Origin: a virus
IMG/VR virus record: IMGVR_UViG_3300042291_000236
Span: 1 to 34,312 of that record
Length of the DNA: 34,312 nucleotides
Direction: 5' to 3' (one strand)
Of this stretch, positions 1 to 7,443 are shown piece by piece. A program made the translations under genes and the position numbers. The notes below the pieces were generated by a model that saw nothing but the letters and a program-made list of their open reading frames with translations, did no database searches and was not told where the DNA came from. Numbering within the stretch: the first letter of the stretch is position 1; each line of letters begins with the position of its first letter.

Positions 1-2547
1 AATATACCTAACTATGCACCTGATTTAAGCGGTTATGTTACTTTAGCAACTGCTCAAACAATTAGCGGTGCTAAAACTCTTACAGCAAGTTTAACTATAA
101 GTAATTCTCCTGCTACAAATAATACGAATGCTTTTACAACATATACAAGATTAATATTTAATAATTCTTTTAATGACGTAGCAAGAGGTCCTAATAAAAT
201 AACATTATATGACGCAGGAGTCGATAGTCCTGCTATATACGGAATAGGAATAAATAATGCTGCATTTTCATTTTATGGAGATGGTAGTTTTGATTGGTAT
301 AAACCAACTACAAGAACTGCTTTTACAAACATAATGTCTTTAGCAAATACAGGAATATTAACTACTAATGGGTTTATTAAATCCGGCGGTACTTCAAGTC
401 AATTTCTTAAAGCAGACGGATCGGTAGATTCAACTTCTTACCAACCTGCTTTAACTAATCCTGTAACAGGAACAGGCACTAATAATAGATTCCCTAAATT
501 TACTTCTACAGGTTCTACTATTGGCAATAGTATATTAGGAGAATCGGGGGGTTATTTATTATCAATGACAATTGATAGTAATAATGCCGCAGGATTATCC
601 GTAAATAATACAAATGCAGGTGCTTCTGCTCAATCTTATATTAATTTAATAAGTGATAGTGGTGGATTTAATATGGGTAAAATAAGTAACGCCTATTCTG
701 TTCCTGGTTGGCTTGGAGTAAGCGACGCTTATTTATTTAATAGTACTTCGGGTAATATTGTTATTTATAATGGAGCTGAGGCAGGCGGTTTACACGTAAA
801 AACAGGAGGAGGTAACGCTACTAAATTCCTCGTTGCAAGCGACGGAAACGTAGGAATTGGAGTTAGCCCTAGTGTTCCGTTAGATATTAATAGGTCAATG
901 GTAGGGGATGCCATAGCAAGAATTACTAATACTAATACTTCTACGGCTGCTTCTGCTCAATTTTTCGCTTCTAATGGTACTACTGTTACTCAATTTTTCC
1001 ACTTAGGAACTGCTTATACAGGTACAGGAGTTTTAGCAGGTGCGGCAAATTCGGGAGGAATTTATAATGGTGCAAAAGATTTAATTTTTGCAGCAGCAGC
1101 AAGTATAGGTAATATAAGATTTGCGACAGGTGGATTTCCTCAAACAATGATATTAAATTCCGCAGGTAATTTAGGATTAGGTATTGACGCTCCAAATTTT
1201 GCAGCAACAAATAGAAGGGTATTAGATATTAATGGAGCAGCAACTGCAATATTAGCTTTAAGTGTAGCAGGTACCGCAAAAGGTTATTTTTACCACGACG
1301 GAAATAATAGTGCTTTAGCTAACTTTAGCATAGGAGGTATGTTAAGTTTTAACACAAGAACTGCGGCAGGAGTAGATACTACTTGGCAATCAATTACAAG
1401 TGCAGGAATGATTTTATTTAATACTGATACTTTAAGTGCATCTTTAGGTGGTACAGTTGTAACAGTTAGAGCAAGTTCTGCTAATGTAGGACAAACTGCA
1501 TTTTCTATACAAGATTATTTAAAGCGTGGTCGTTGGGCTTTTAACGGACAAAATGGTACTGATAACTATGATTATGCAATATATTCTGCACCAAATGGTA
1601 ATGGAGATTGGACACAAAGATTTACTATTCAACAAGATGGAATAGTGCATATTGGAGGTACAGTTAGTGGAGGTGGTAGATTGCAAGTAAATGGAGATGT
1701 TAATATTAACGGTAGCTTTAAGATTAACGGCACTATCATAGGAGGTGGCGGAGGTAGTGGTGTAACAGGTAGCGGTACTGCAAATTATATGACTAAATGG
1801 ACAGGTGCTTCTACTTTAGGTAATAGTCTTGTTTATGATAACGGAAGTAACGTTATTATTGGTGCTACAAGTGGAACAAACGATTCTAAGTTTGAAATTA
1901 AAGGTAGCGGTGTTTGGAGTGGTGCGGTTATAACTTTAACTAATACAGGAACAAGTGGAAAATCTTTTTCTATGTTTTCTACTAATACAAGTTTTACACA
2001 AGGTGCAAGTAGAATATTATTTTATAATGGTACCGATAATGTAGACTTAGCAGTAATTACAAGCACAGGTAGTTTATTATTAGGCAGTACAACAGATATA
2101 GGAAGTGGATATAAGCTACAAGTTACAGGTAGTATATCTATGTCTTATGCAAGTTTCTTTAACTTTAGAGGTTCAAGTGGAGCAGGGGATGTACTTGTTG
2201 ACAATAGTGGGTCAACTTTAAGAATTACAGGTAATGTATCGGTTGCAGGTTCAGTAACCGCAAGTGGTGGTTTCTTTGATACTTCGGATAGCAGATTAAA
2301 GATTGTTGTAAAAGATTACGAACAACCAAAAGGTATTGAGAATGTTGCTGCAAGAATGTATGTTAAAAATAGTAGAAAAGAGTTAGGTTATTTTGCTCAA
2401 GATGTAGAAGAAATATTGCCAAGTGCAGTCAGCGAAGGAGAAGATGGTTTCTTAACTTTGTCCTATAGTCAAGTACATACTGCAAAGATTGCTTACTTAG
2501 AAAAAGAGGTTGCAGAATTAAAAGAACTTATTAAATCATTATTATAA
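1..2547 (+). CDS. Tail fibre / tail spike, C-terminal part with S74-type chaperone domain (5' end lies at the other end of the window)
   Basis: The reading frame is open from base 1, so the first ATG at 334 is internal and not the true start. It is the continuation of the fibre gene that begins at 32244: bases 22-140 repeat the last 119 bases in the same frame. The protein is rich in Gly, Ser, Thr and Asn with beta-structured, weakly repeated segments, as expected for a trimeric fibre. The end carries an SDSRLK motif (codons from about 2284), which matches the conserved start of the Peptidase_S74 intramolecular chaperone domain. A YFAQDVEEILPS block and a C-terminal coiled coil follow, about 87 residues in all. 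In that family the Ser/Lys pair drives self-cleavage after trimer assembly; cleavage here is inferred. The stop overlaps the next start (TAATG). Confidence 0.85.
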   Translation, partial: NIPNYAPDLSGYVTLATAQTISGAKTLTASLTISNSPATNNTNAFTTYTRLIFNNSFNDVARGPNKITLYDAGVDSPAIYGIGINNAAFSFYGDGSFDWYKPTTRTAFTNIMSLANTGILTTNGFIKSGGTSSQFLKADGSVDSTSYQPALTNPVTGTGTNNRFPKFTSTGSTIGNSILGESGGYLLSMTIDSNNAAGLSVNNTNAGASAQSYINLISDSGGFNMGKISNAYSVPGWLGVSDAYLFNSTSGNIVIYNGAEAGGLHVKTGGGNATKFLVASDGNVGIGVSPSVPLDINRSMVGDAIARITNTNTSTAASAQFFASNGTTVTQFFHLGTAYTGTGVLAGAANSGGIYNGAKDLIFAAAASIGNIRFATGGFPQTMILNSAGNLGLGIDAPNFAATNRRVLDINGAATAILALSVAGTAKGYFYHDGNNSALANFSIGGMLSFNTRTAAGVDTTWQSITSAGMILFNTDTLSASLGGTVVTVRASSANVGQTAFSIQDYLKRGRWAFNGQNGTDNYDYAIYSAPNGNGDWTQRFTIQQDGIVHIGGTVSGGGRLQVNGDVNINGSFKINGTIIGGGGGSGVTGSGTANYMTKWTGASTLGNSLVYDNGSNVIIGATSGTNDSKFEIKGSGVWSGAVITLTNTGTSGKSFSMFSTNTSFTQGASRILFYNGTDNVDLAVITSTGSLLLGSTTDIGSGYKLQVTGSISMSYASFFNFRGSSGAGDVLVDNSGSTLRITGNVSVAGSVTASGGFFDTSDSRLKIVVKDYEQPKGIENVAARMYVKNSRKELGYFAQDVEEILPSAVSEGEDGFLTLSYSQVHTAKIAYLEKEVAELKELIKSLL

Positions 2548-3140
2548 TGCCTTGGGTAGATTTAGCAAATAATCAAGCAGTTAGTTTTATTAATTTATGG
2601 GATGCTTCCGAGAATACTAAAATATTTGCTTGGAGAATTCCTGTACCTACTACGCAAGAATGTGTAACCAAGTCGGAGGCTTTAACTTATATATTTTTAG
2701 ACAATTCTTTTCCTTCTTATTCCGCGAAAGCATCAAATCAACTTATTGAAAAAGAGGATATAGTACAAGCTAATGGAGTATTTTATAGCCAAGCAAGCGG
2801 AACTTATCCATTGATAGGAACTTCCGTTTCTGCTACTGGTAGAGTATGGAATTTTACAGGTTCAACTATTTATCTATTTATAGCTTTTAATAGTCAAGGT
2901 ATAAATAGCGGAACAATAAATAACGACTCAATGACAATATTTCCTTTATCTCCTATATCCGTAACAGGAACAATAACGGGATTTAATCAATTATTTTTAG
3001 GAGGATATTACACTATTTTAAATAATCAATCTTTTAATATAAATATCATAAAAAACGATGGTCTTGGGGCTGGTAGCCGAGTTTATTTAGCTTACTCTTT
3101 TAATACTTCTGGATTTCCTCAACAACCTGTATCAATTTAA
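2547..3140 (+). CDS. Hypothetical virion-associated adhesin-like protein
   Basis: This 197-residue protein starts in a TAATG overlap with the fibre stop, so it is translationally coupled to the fibre. It is rich in Ser, Thr, Asn and aromatic residues, with no signal peptide or membrane segment that I can see. The pattern suggests a beta-rich tail accessory or receptor-binding protein, but I recognise no domain. Its last codons (QPVSI) reappear as residues 5-9 of the next gene, and the DNA behind them is a 16-nt near-identical repeat. This hints at duplication or loss of a continuous C-terminal part. The call rests mainly on position between the fibre and the lysis genes. Confidence 0.6.
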   Translation: MPWVDLANNQAVSFINLWDASENTKIFAWRIPVPTTQECVTKSEALTYIFLDNSFPSYSAKASNQLIEKEDIVQANGVFYSQASGTYPLIGTSVSATGRVWNFTGSTIYLFIAFNSQGINSGTINNDSMTIFPLSPISVTGTITGFNQLFLGGYYTILNNQSFNINIIKNDGLGAGSRVYLAYSFNTSGFPQQPVSI

Positions 3141-3151
3141 AATAAAATAAA

Positions 3152-3478
3152 ATGAAAACAATTCAACCCGTATCAATTTGGGACAATGGTCAATCAAAAC
3201 AAGCAACCATTTTAAATGCTTATTCAACATTCTTAGTTTTAGGGACAAGTGCTACTTTTTACTATGAATTAAGAAATGTAAAAGAAGATGGTACTTTAAG
3301 TATGCAATTAACACAAGGCAATTTAACAATGACAGGCGAAGCCTATGCACAATGGGAAGTAGATTCTTATGCTTGGGATTGGGTAGCTAGTCAACTTAAC
3401 CTAACAATTACAGGTGATTATGTACCTCCAGTTGTAGAAGAGCCGATTGCTGAAACTCCTGAGCAATCAACACCTTAA
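3152..3478 (+). CDS. Hypothetical small tail-associated protein
   Basis: A 108-residue soluble protein with a compact, beta-like N-terminal region and a low-complexity acidic/proline tail (PPVVEEPIAETPEQ). The start is preceded by an A-rich leader (AATAAAATAAA) like that of the tail tube gene, not by a Shine-Dalgarno sequence. It shares a QPVSI peptide with the end of its upstream neighbour. Only 2 nt separate it from the spanin-like gene downstream, so it is in the same operon. A virion or host-binding accessory role is an inference from location; no family was recognised. Confidence 0.55.
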   Translation: MKTIQPVSIWDNGQSKQATILNAYSTFLVLGTSATFYYELRNVKEDGTLSMQLTQGNLTMTGEAYAQWEVDSYAWDWVASQLNLTITGDYVPPVVEEPIAETPEQSTP

Positions 3479-3480
3479 TT

Positions 3481-4062
3481 ATGAATGCTATTAAGCAATA
3501 CTTAATAATCATTGTAGCTTTCTTTGCTATGGTGTGGCTATATGAGTCATGCCATAGCTCTAATGCTGTTATTGAGTCTATAAAAACCGATACGGTATAT
3601 CAGACTAAAGTTACTACTAAATGGAAACAAGGTAAAGACATTCCTTATGTGATCATAGCTACCGATACTGTACATGATTCTGTACGTTATTTGGTACATG
3701 ATACTGTTCGTATTATGACTGATTATATGCGTACTTATGCGTATTCTGACACCATTAACGTAGATTCTAATACCTTTGTCATCAACGACACTATAAGCCA
3801 AAATAAGATCCAATCAAGGGGATTTGAGGCTAAAATAACCGAAAAAACCATACTTACCACCATTACTAAGGCAGCTAAAGCTAAGAATAGTCTTTATTTG
3901 GGCTTTAGAGGCGATTTAAGCGGCTCAAATGGCTTAGAAGTACTAAGTCCTGGAATCGTACTAAATGCCAAAAATAAGGCTCTAATAGGCCTTAACGTGG
4001 ATTTAGGTCTAAACCGTCAAATAAGGTATGGTTTAGGGGTATATTTTAAAATAGGTAACTAA
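3481..4062 (+). CDS. Membrane-anchored protein at the head of the lysis module (spanin-like candidate)
   Basis: 193 residues. An N-terminal hydrophobic segment (about residues 6-23) ending at a Cys gives one membrane anchor, or possibly a lipoprotein-like signal. A long polar region with repeated TDTVHDSVRYLVHDTVR-type heptads follows, and then a C-terminal stretch of short alternating hydrophobic beta strands ending in YFKIGN. This architecture and its position directly before two small holin-like genes and the endolysin suggest a periplasm-spanning lysis protein functionally like Rz. The beta-rich C-terminus is unlike classical i-spanins and could be an outer-membrane-contacting domain. The stop overlaps the next start (TAATG). 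Confidence 0.5.
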   Translation: MNAIKQYLIIIVAFFAMVWLYESCHSSNAVIESIKTDTVYQTKVTTKWKQGKDIPYVIIATDTVHDSVRYLVHDTVRIMTDYMRTYAYSDTINVDSNTFVINDTISQNKIQSRGFEAKITEKTILTTITKAAKAKNSLYLGFRGDLSGSNGLEVLSPGIVLNAKNKALIGLNVDLGLNRQIRYGLGVYFKIGN

Positions 4063-4262
4063 TGATTAAGTTTATAAAGGATATGTTCTCAGGAACAGGT
4101 GAAGTAAGTTCAAAAAGAGTAGCTGGTATGTTGGCTTTGTTAAGTGCAATAATTGGCATCTTTTGTGCGTTATTATCGCAAACTGCCTTTGATTCTTTAC
4201 TTATGTATTCAGCGACTTTATTGTCAGCTAGTGTTGTAACATCAATTTTTAATAAGAAATAA
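4062..4262 (+). CDS. Holin-like small membrane protein
   Basis: 66 residues with a charged, amphipathic N-terminus (MIKFIKDMFSGTGEVSSKR) followed by two hydrophobic segments at about residues 21-40 and 46-61, ending NKK. Size, two-helix topology and location immediately before the M15 endolysin fit a class II-type holin or holin partner. It is coupled to the upstream gene by a TAATG overlap. Sequence alone cannot show pore formation, and the next gene is an equally good holin candidate. Confidence 0.55.
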   Translation: MIKFIKDMFSGTGEVSSKRVAGMLALLSAIIGIFCALLSQTAFDSLLMYSATLLSASVVTSIFNKK

Positions 4263-4272
4263 CAGAATAATA

Positions 4273-4467
4273 ATGAACAATTTTGACCAAATAGATAGTG
4301 ATTTAACTCCTTTCGGATTAGTAACAATGGCTATATCATGGCTAAATATTTTAGGAATAGTAGTGTTGAATCCATTACTACAAACCATAGTTTATTTAAT
4401 GACTATTTGTTGGTTAGGAATGCAGATGTACGGCTTCATAAAAAAGCAGTTTAGAAAAAAGTTCTAA
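4273..4467 (+). CDS. Second small membrane protein of the lysis module (holin/antiholin candidate)
   Basis: 64 residues. A polar acidic N-terminus (NNFDQIDSDLTP) is followed by two hydrophobic stretches at about residues 15-35 and 37-54 and a very basic tail (KKQFRKKF), which predicts a cytoplasmic C-terminus. It sits 10 nt after the other two-helix protein and 11 nt before the endolysin. Paired small membrane proteins of this kind often act as holin and antiholin, but which is which is not visible here. Confidence 0.5.
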   Translation: MNNFDQIDSDLTPFGLVTMAISWLNILGIVVLNPLLQTIVYLMTICWLGMQMYGFIKKQFRKKF

Positions 4468-4478
4468 TTTAGTGTATC

Positions 4479-4964
4479 ATGCAAATTACAGCACACTTTA
4501 ATCTAGCAGAATTTACTCGTAGCGAATCAGCTAAAAGACATGGTGTGCCTAACGAACCAACTCCTGAGCACATAGAGAATATCAAATTACTTTGTGAAAA
4601 AGTATTAGAACCAATCAGAATGAAGTTTGGTCCTATTATACTTTCTAGTGGCTACAGATCAAAGATGCTTAATCACTTTATAGGTGGAGCATTAAAATCA
4701 GATCATAGTTTTGGTCGTGCGGCAGATATAGACCAAGATGGCTCAGGTAGCACATATACAAACAATGATATATTTCACTATATCAAAGACAATCTTAAGT
4801 TTAAGCAGTTAATAGCAGAGTTTCCGAAGGATGGTAAATTAGGTTGGGTTCATGTAGCTTATGATGCTAATAATCTAAAGCAAGAGATATTGATTGCTAA
4901 GGATAAGACAGGTGGCAGAACTAACTATGTCACTTATAAGGGTAACGAGAAGTTAGTAAAATAG
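4479..4964 (+). CDS. Endolysin, M15 family D-Ala-D-Ala/L-Ala-D-Glu-type peptidase
   Basis: 161 residues. The zinc-site pattern of the M15 peptidase family is visible: a GYRSKMLN motif near residue 58, then SDHSFGRAADID with candidate ligands His76 and Asp83, and WVHV with His125. Proteins of this family cut peptide cross-links of peptidoglycan. The length is a single catalytic domain without an added wall-binding module, as is usual for phages of Gram-negative hosts. There is no signal peptide, so export would need one of the two holin-like proteins encoded just upstream. Confidence 0.85.
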   Translation: MQITAHFNLAEFTRSESAKRHGVPNEPTPEHIENIKLLCEKVLEPIRMKFGPIILSSGYRSKMLNHFIGGALKSDHSFGRAADIDQDGSGSTYTNNDIFHYIKDNLKFKQLIAEFPKDGKLGWVHVAYDANNLKQEILIAKDKTGGRTNYVTYKGNEKLVK

Positions 4965-4986
4965 ACCAAAACCAAAACCACATATA

Positions 4987-5691
4987 ATGAGCAAGAAAAA
5001 TGTCCTAGTAATAGGCGACACTCATGAACCATTCTGTCATCCAGGCTATAAAGCTTTTTGCTATGAAGTAGCGAATAAGTTTCAATGTTCTGAGGTAGTA
5101 CACATTGGAGATGAAGTTGACAATCATGCTATCAGTTACCATGAATCTAAACCTGACGGACATGGAGCAGGTAGAGAAGCAGACTTAGCACAAGCTGCTA
5201 TGTACAAATGGTACAAACAATTCCCTAACGTAAAAGTATGTATTGGTAACCACTCAGCCCTTCATAAAAGAAAGGCTCAAACAAGCGGTTTACCAGAACG
5301 TTTCATTAAGTCCTATGAACAAGCTTGGGATGCTCCTAAAGGCTGGAAATGGGCTTTAGAATGGGAAATAGACGGTGTTCTGTACACTCATGGTACAGGA
5401 TCATCAGGACAAGCAGGTGCAATCAATAGAGCAAGAGATGCTCGACAATCAACAGTAATAGGTCATATACATAGCTTTGGAGGTGTTCTTTATAGCTCAT
5501 CTGATAAGGATATGATATTCGGCATGAATGTAGGCTGTGGTATCGATATTGATGCCTATGCTATGGAATATTCAAGACCTTTCCCCAAAAGACCCACATT
5601 AGGCTGTGGAGTTGTTCTAGATAGCGGAAGAGTCGCTATATTTGTTCCGATGCCTCTAGGCAGTAAGATTATTAGGTTGCCAAGAAAGTAA
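4987..5691 (+). CDS. Calcineurin-like metallophosphoesterase
   Basis: 234 residues with the ordered metal-binding motifs of the superfamily: GDTH (Asp11, His13), GDEVDN (Asp42), GNHS (Asn88, His89), a YTHG histidine at about 135, and GHIH (His160/His162). It begins 22 nt after the endolysin and ends just before a strong terminator, so it is the last confident gene of the main late operon. Members cut phosphomonoesters, phosphodiesters or cyclic nucleotides; the substrate cannot be told. The third motif has Ser in place of the usual Asp after the His (GNHS for GNHD/E), a common variant. Confidence 0.85.
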   Translation: MSKKNVLVIGDTHEPFCHPGYKAFCYEVANKFQCSEVVHIGDEVDNHAISYHESKPDGHGAGREADLAQAAMYKWYKQFPNVKVCIGNHSALHKRKAQTSGLPERFIKSYEQAWDAPKGWKWALEWEIDGVLYTHGTGSSGQAGAINRARDARQSTVIGHIHSFGGVLYSSSDKDMIFGMNVGCGIDIDAYAMEYSRPFPKRPTLGCGVVLDSGRVAIFVPMPLGSKIIRLPRK

Positions 5692-5713
5692 CTATAGTCT
5701 AGTAAATATAAAG

Positions 5714-5756
5714 AAAGTGTGTATTACATTGGTTTACAATGCAGTATGCACTTTTT
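5714..5756 (+). terminator. Rho-independent terminator after the metallophosphoesterase
   Basis: A long hairpin has arms 5714-5731 and 5737-5754, an 18-bp stem with three G-T wobbles and one A-C mismatch. The loop is 5 nt (GTTTA) and a T-tract follows at 5752-5756. The flanking AAA also gives a weaker U-tract in the opposite direction. Confidence 0.7.
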
Positions 5757-5777
5757 ATTTCAGTATCAATTAAATCG

Positions 5778-5785
5778 TAAATTTG
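5778..5785 (+). promoter_or_regulatory. Candidate Bacteroidota-type -7 box (TAAATTTG)
   Basis: It matches TAnnTTTG exactly and lies just after the terminator at 5714-5756, as expected for a separate small transcript. No convincing TTG -33 element is seen about 18-19 nt upstream. It is only 1 nt before the ATG at 5787, so the transcript may be leaderless or use the later ATG at 5823. Confidence 0.4.
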
Positions 5786-5786
5786 T

Positions 5787-5948
5787 ATGAACAGAGAGGT
5801 AGACGTTAAGATTAACCAATTAATGAAAGAAAAGACTCACTTAGAAGCTAGGCTTGAGTTGATTGTTAGGGAATTACGACTTACTGTACTTAAAAATAGT
5901 ATCACAAATGTTAATGCACATCATACAACTGACCGAAGAGGAAGATGA
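5787..5948 (+). CDS. Small hypothetical protein, helical
   Basis: A 53-residue open frame beginning MNREVDVKINQLMKEK, highly charged and likely alpha-helical or coiled coil in the first 35 residues, with a basic C-terminus. A second in-frame ATG at 5823 is possible because a candidate -7 box ends at 5785. It overlaps the next gene by about 41 nt in another frame. No family is recognised. The separate terminator-promoter setting supports a real short operon (morons are often placed this way), but coding status is uncertain. Confidence 0.4.
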   Translation: MNREVDVKINQLMKEKTHLEARLELIVRELRLTVLKNSITNVNAHHTTDRRGR

Positions 5949-6180
5949 AAGCTATGATTTCCAGGATAACTCTGAGGAATCAGATGCTTATATCAACATC
6001 TATCAGGTGGCGAGTGTAACGGCTGATGAAGAAAACAGTGATAGGTGTTTTGTATATATGGCTAACGAAGATTACTTCTATGTAAACGAATCTATGGATA
6101 GTTTTACTGCAAGATATCAAGCAGTCCTTTACGGATCAGTATTGACAAAGTTTTATGACACTAGAAATAGTCATAATTAA
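5908..6180 (+). CDS. Small acidic hypothetical protein
   Basis: About 90 residues starting MLMHIIQLTEEEDESYDF, strongly acidic in the first third (EEEDE, EESD), then mixed hydrophobic strands and a polar end. I chose the ATG at 5908 over a TTG at 5863, which would overlap the preceding frame further; the ATG at 5914 is a third choice. No domain is recognised. It is the last gene before the rightward terminator at 6224-6252. Highly acidic small phage proteins sometimes mimic DNA, but nothing here shows that function. Confidence 0.5.
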   Translation: MLMHIIQLTEEEDESYDFQDNSEESDAYINIYQVASVTADEENSDRCFVYMANEDYFYVNESMDSFTARYQAVLYGSVLTKFYDTRNSHN

Positions 6181-6223
6181 AATAGCTCTCATGTGTGGTG
6201 TGTGATTGTGTGTAGTTTTGGTT

Positions 6224-6252
6224 AACCCTCAGGTAAAATCTGGGGGTTTTTT
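6224..6252 (+). terminator. Rho-independent terminator ending the rightward unit
   Basis: AACCCTCAG (6224-6232) pairs with CTGGGGGTT (6240-6248): 9 bp with one T-G wobble. The loop is 7 nt and six Ts run through 6252. Confidence 0.85.
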
Positions 6253-6367
6253 ATGTCACAAATATTTCAAAAATTGTGACATAATCTGCATGAAATTTTC
6301 CAATAATTCATGCAATATGTTATACTTTTATATGTTAAAGTAACATAAGGAAATATATATGTTACTT
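6251..6367. repeat. Three consecutive inverted repeats in the convergence zone
   Basis: Between the two converging terminators lie TTATGTCACAA (6251-6261) with its complement at 6274-6284 (11 bp, 12-nt spacer); TGCATGAA (6287-6294) with 6307-6314 (8 bp, 12-nt spacer); and AAGTAACATA (6338-6347) with 6358-6367 (10 bp, 10-nt spacer). All arms are perfect. A further nested element, TTTTTGACT (6387-6395) with AGTCAAAAA (6413-6421), leads into the leftward terminator. No gene lies in this gap (6181-6474). The arms differ in sequence but are similar in geometry, suggesting operators, recombination or processing sites, or RNA hairpins. Confidence 0.65.
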
Positions 6368-6416
6368 AATGTGTCATAAAAGTCACTTTTTGACTCATGT
6401 TTATCCCATATAAGTC

Positions 6417-6448
6417 AAAAAAAGACCCCACTATGAATAGCAGGGTCT
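6417..6448 (-). terminator. Rho-independent terminator ending the leftward unit
   Basis: On the minus strand AGACCC (6448-6443) pairs with GGGTCT (6428-6423). An inner CTA/TAG stem and a TTCA loop sit inside, and seven Ts follow (6423-6417). It faces the rightward terminator at 6224-6252. Confidence 0.85.
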
Positions 6449-6474
6449 AACTATTAAACTACAAACAAAACATA

Positions 6475-6663
6475 CTACTTTTTGTTATACTGACTAGCTC
6501 CGTAACCTATAGTTACTGCAACAGATATAACGTATAAACATCTCTCATACCATTCCCAACTTGTTGGGTTATACTTATTGATAATGAAAGCAAATGGTAG
6601 ATACAAACCTACTAATAAAAGTGATAAGTTAATTAAAATATCTCTATAAATTTTTGAGTTCAT
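6475..6663 (-). CDS. Small two-helix membrane protein
   Basis: 62 residues with two hydrophobic segments (about residues 9-29 and 42-58) and a short basic end (QYNKK). It is the last gene of the leftward unit, 2 nt after its neighbour and about 27 nt before the terminator. No family is recognised. A membrane role such as superinfection exclusion or host take-over is possible but not shown. Confidence 0.55.
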   Translation of the reverse strand: MNSKIYRDILINLSLLLVGLYLPFAFIINKYNPTSWEWYERCLYVISVAVTIGYGASQYNKK

Positions 6664-6665
6664 AA

Positions 6666-6920
6666 CTAGAAGGGTAATTTTTTATCTGTTGGTTTGTAAT
6701 CACCTGCTTTAAATGTGTCCATTTCACAATAGAAATCACTTTGTTCAGGTCCTGCGTTCTTTTTGTCTTTGATAAGGATAGAACACCATCCTTTGTTAGA
6801 TGCTGCGAACTCGTTTAGTTTCTTTAAGTCCTCTGGACCGAATGATACTTTTCTGAATGATCCGTAAGCTGATCTAAGTGTGAAACATCTTCCTAAGAAG
6901 TTCTCTTTTTGTGTTGCCAT
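6666..6920 (-). CDS. Small hypothetical protein
   Basis: 84 residues, soluble, starting MATQKENFLGRCFTLRS and ending in a lysine-rich tail (TDKKLPF). It has mixed charge and several aromatic residues; two cysteines (Cys12 and Cys69) do not form an obvious metal site. The start is preceded by the leader ACCAAAACAAATATT typical of this phage's early genes. It lies in the early leftward operon beside a MazG-like small protein. The function is unknown. Confidence 0.6.
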   Translation of the reverse strand: MATQKENFLGRCFTLRSAYGSFRKVSFGPEDLKKLNEFAASNKGWCSILIKDKKNAGPEQSDFYCEMDTFKAGDYKPTDKKLPF

Positions 6921-6935
6921 AATATTTGTTTTGGT

Positions 6936-7139
6936 TTATAAACTATTTTTAATTCCTTCTTTGAATTTCTCTAAGTATAATACAGCATCCATAAGTTCTT
7001 GCTGTAAATGCTCAGCCCATTCTTTGGTGTTTAAGTCAGTCCTGTCAAGATTAGTTCCATATTTCGTAAAGCCAATGTTAGCTCTATCTTTATACTTAGT
7101 AATCACAGACTCGACTATAGTGTCATACTTATTCTCCAT
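6936..7139 (-). CDS. Small MazG-like/EXXED-helix phage protein
   Basis: 67 residues with the pattern KYGTNLDRTDLNTKEWAEH followed by QQELMDAVLYLEK. This resembles short phage proteins related to the all-alpha NTP pyrophosphohydrolases, in which an E-E-x-x-D helix binds Mg2+. Here only the QELMDA helix is seen and the protein is too short for a complete two-motif enzyme, so catalysis is doubtful. The start codon lies within the end of the preceding gene (11-nt overlap), which suggests coupling. Confidence 0.55.
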   Translation of the reverse strand: MENKYDTIVESVITKYKDRANIGFTKYGTNLDRTDLNTKEWAEHLQQELMDAVLYLEKFKEGIKNSL

Positions 7140-7341
7140 TACCTTTATATTTTCTTACTTGTTCTTTAAGTTGTGCTCTCCATTTGATGTCTACTGTACC
7201 ATCATTTAAGATGTCTTCAACTAACTTAATAGTTTCAGCAGTTACAAACTTGCTTTCCTTAGGAACTACAGTAACCTTAACTTCTTTCTTAGTAGTCTTA
7301 GTTACATTTTCTGCCTTGTTGTCTAATTCTAAATTTTCCAT
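7129..7341 (-). CDS. Small hypothetical protein
   Basis: 70 residues. A polar, Lys/Thr/Glu-rich and probably disordered N-terminus (to about residue 30) is followed by a charged helical C-terminus (IKLVEDILNDGTVDIKW...). No domain is recognised. It overlaps the next gene's start by 11 nt and begins after a leader with AAACAACAATT, which supports the chosen ATG. Confidence 0.55.
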   Translation of the reverse strand: MENLELDNKAENVTKTTKKEVKVTVVPKESKFVTAETIKLVEDILNDGTVDIKWRAQLKEQVRKYKGNGE

Positions 7342-7350
7342 AATTGTTGT

Positions 7351-7443
7351 TTAGCGTCCTTGACCACGATATGCTTTAGGTCTTGGACTATGTTTGTTAT
7401 AAGATTTCTTTGCCTTACCTTCTTTACGCTTCCCGAAACTCAC
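7351..7443 (-). CDS. 30-residue basic peptide with GTG start
   Basis: A short frame, starting GTG, encodes MSFGKRKEGKAKKSYNK..., ending PKAYRGQGR, with ten Lys/Arg in 30 residues. It overlaps the last 20 nt of the nuclease gene in another frame, and its stop lies just before the leader of the next gene, so it exactly fills what would otherwise be an 82-nt gap. The high basic charge suggests nucleic acid binding. The evidence is position plus composition, so confidence is modest. Confidence 0.4.
   Translation of the reverse strand: MSFGKRKEGKAKKSYNKHSPRPKAYRGQGR

Noticed and set aside
5863-5907. TTG start upstream of the acidic protein
   Set aside because: It would add 15 residues that overlap another frame; the ATG at 5908 is more likely.
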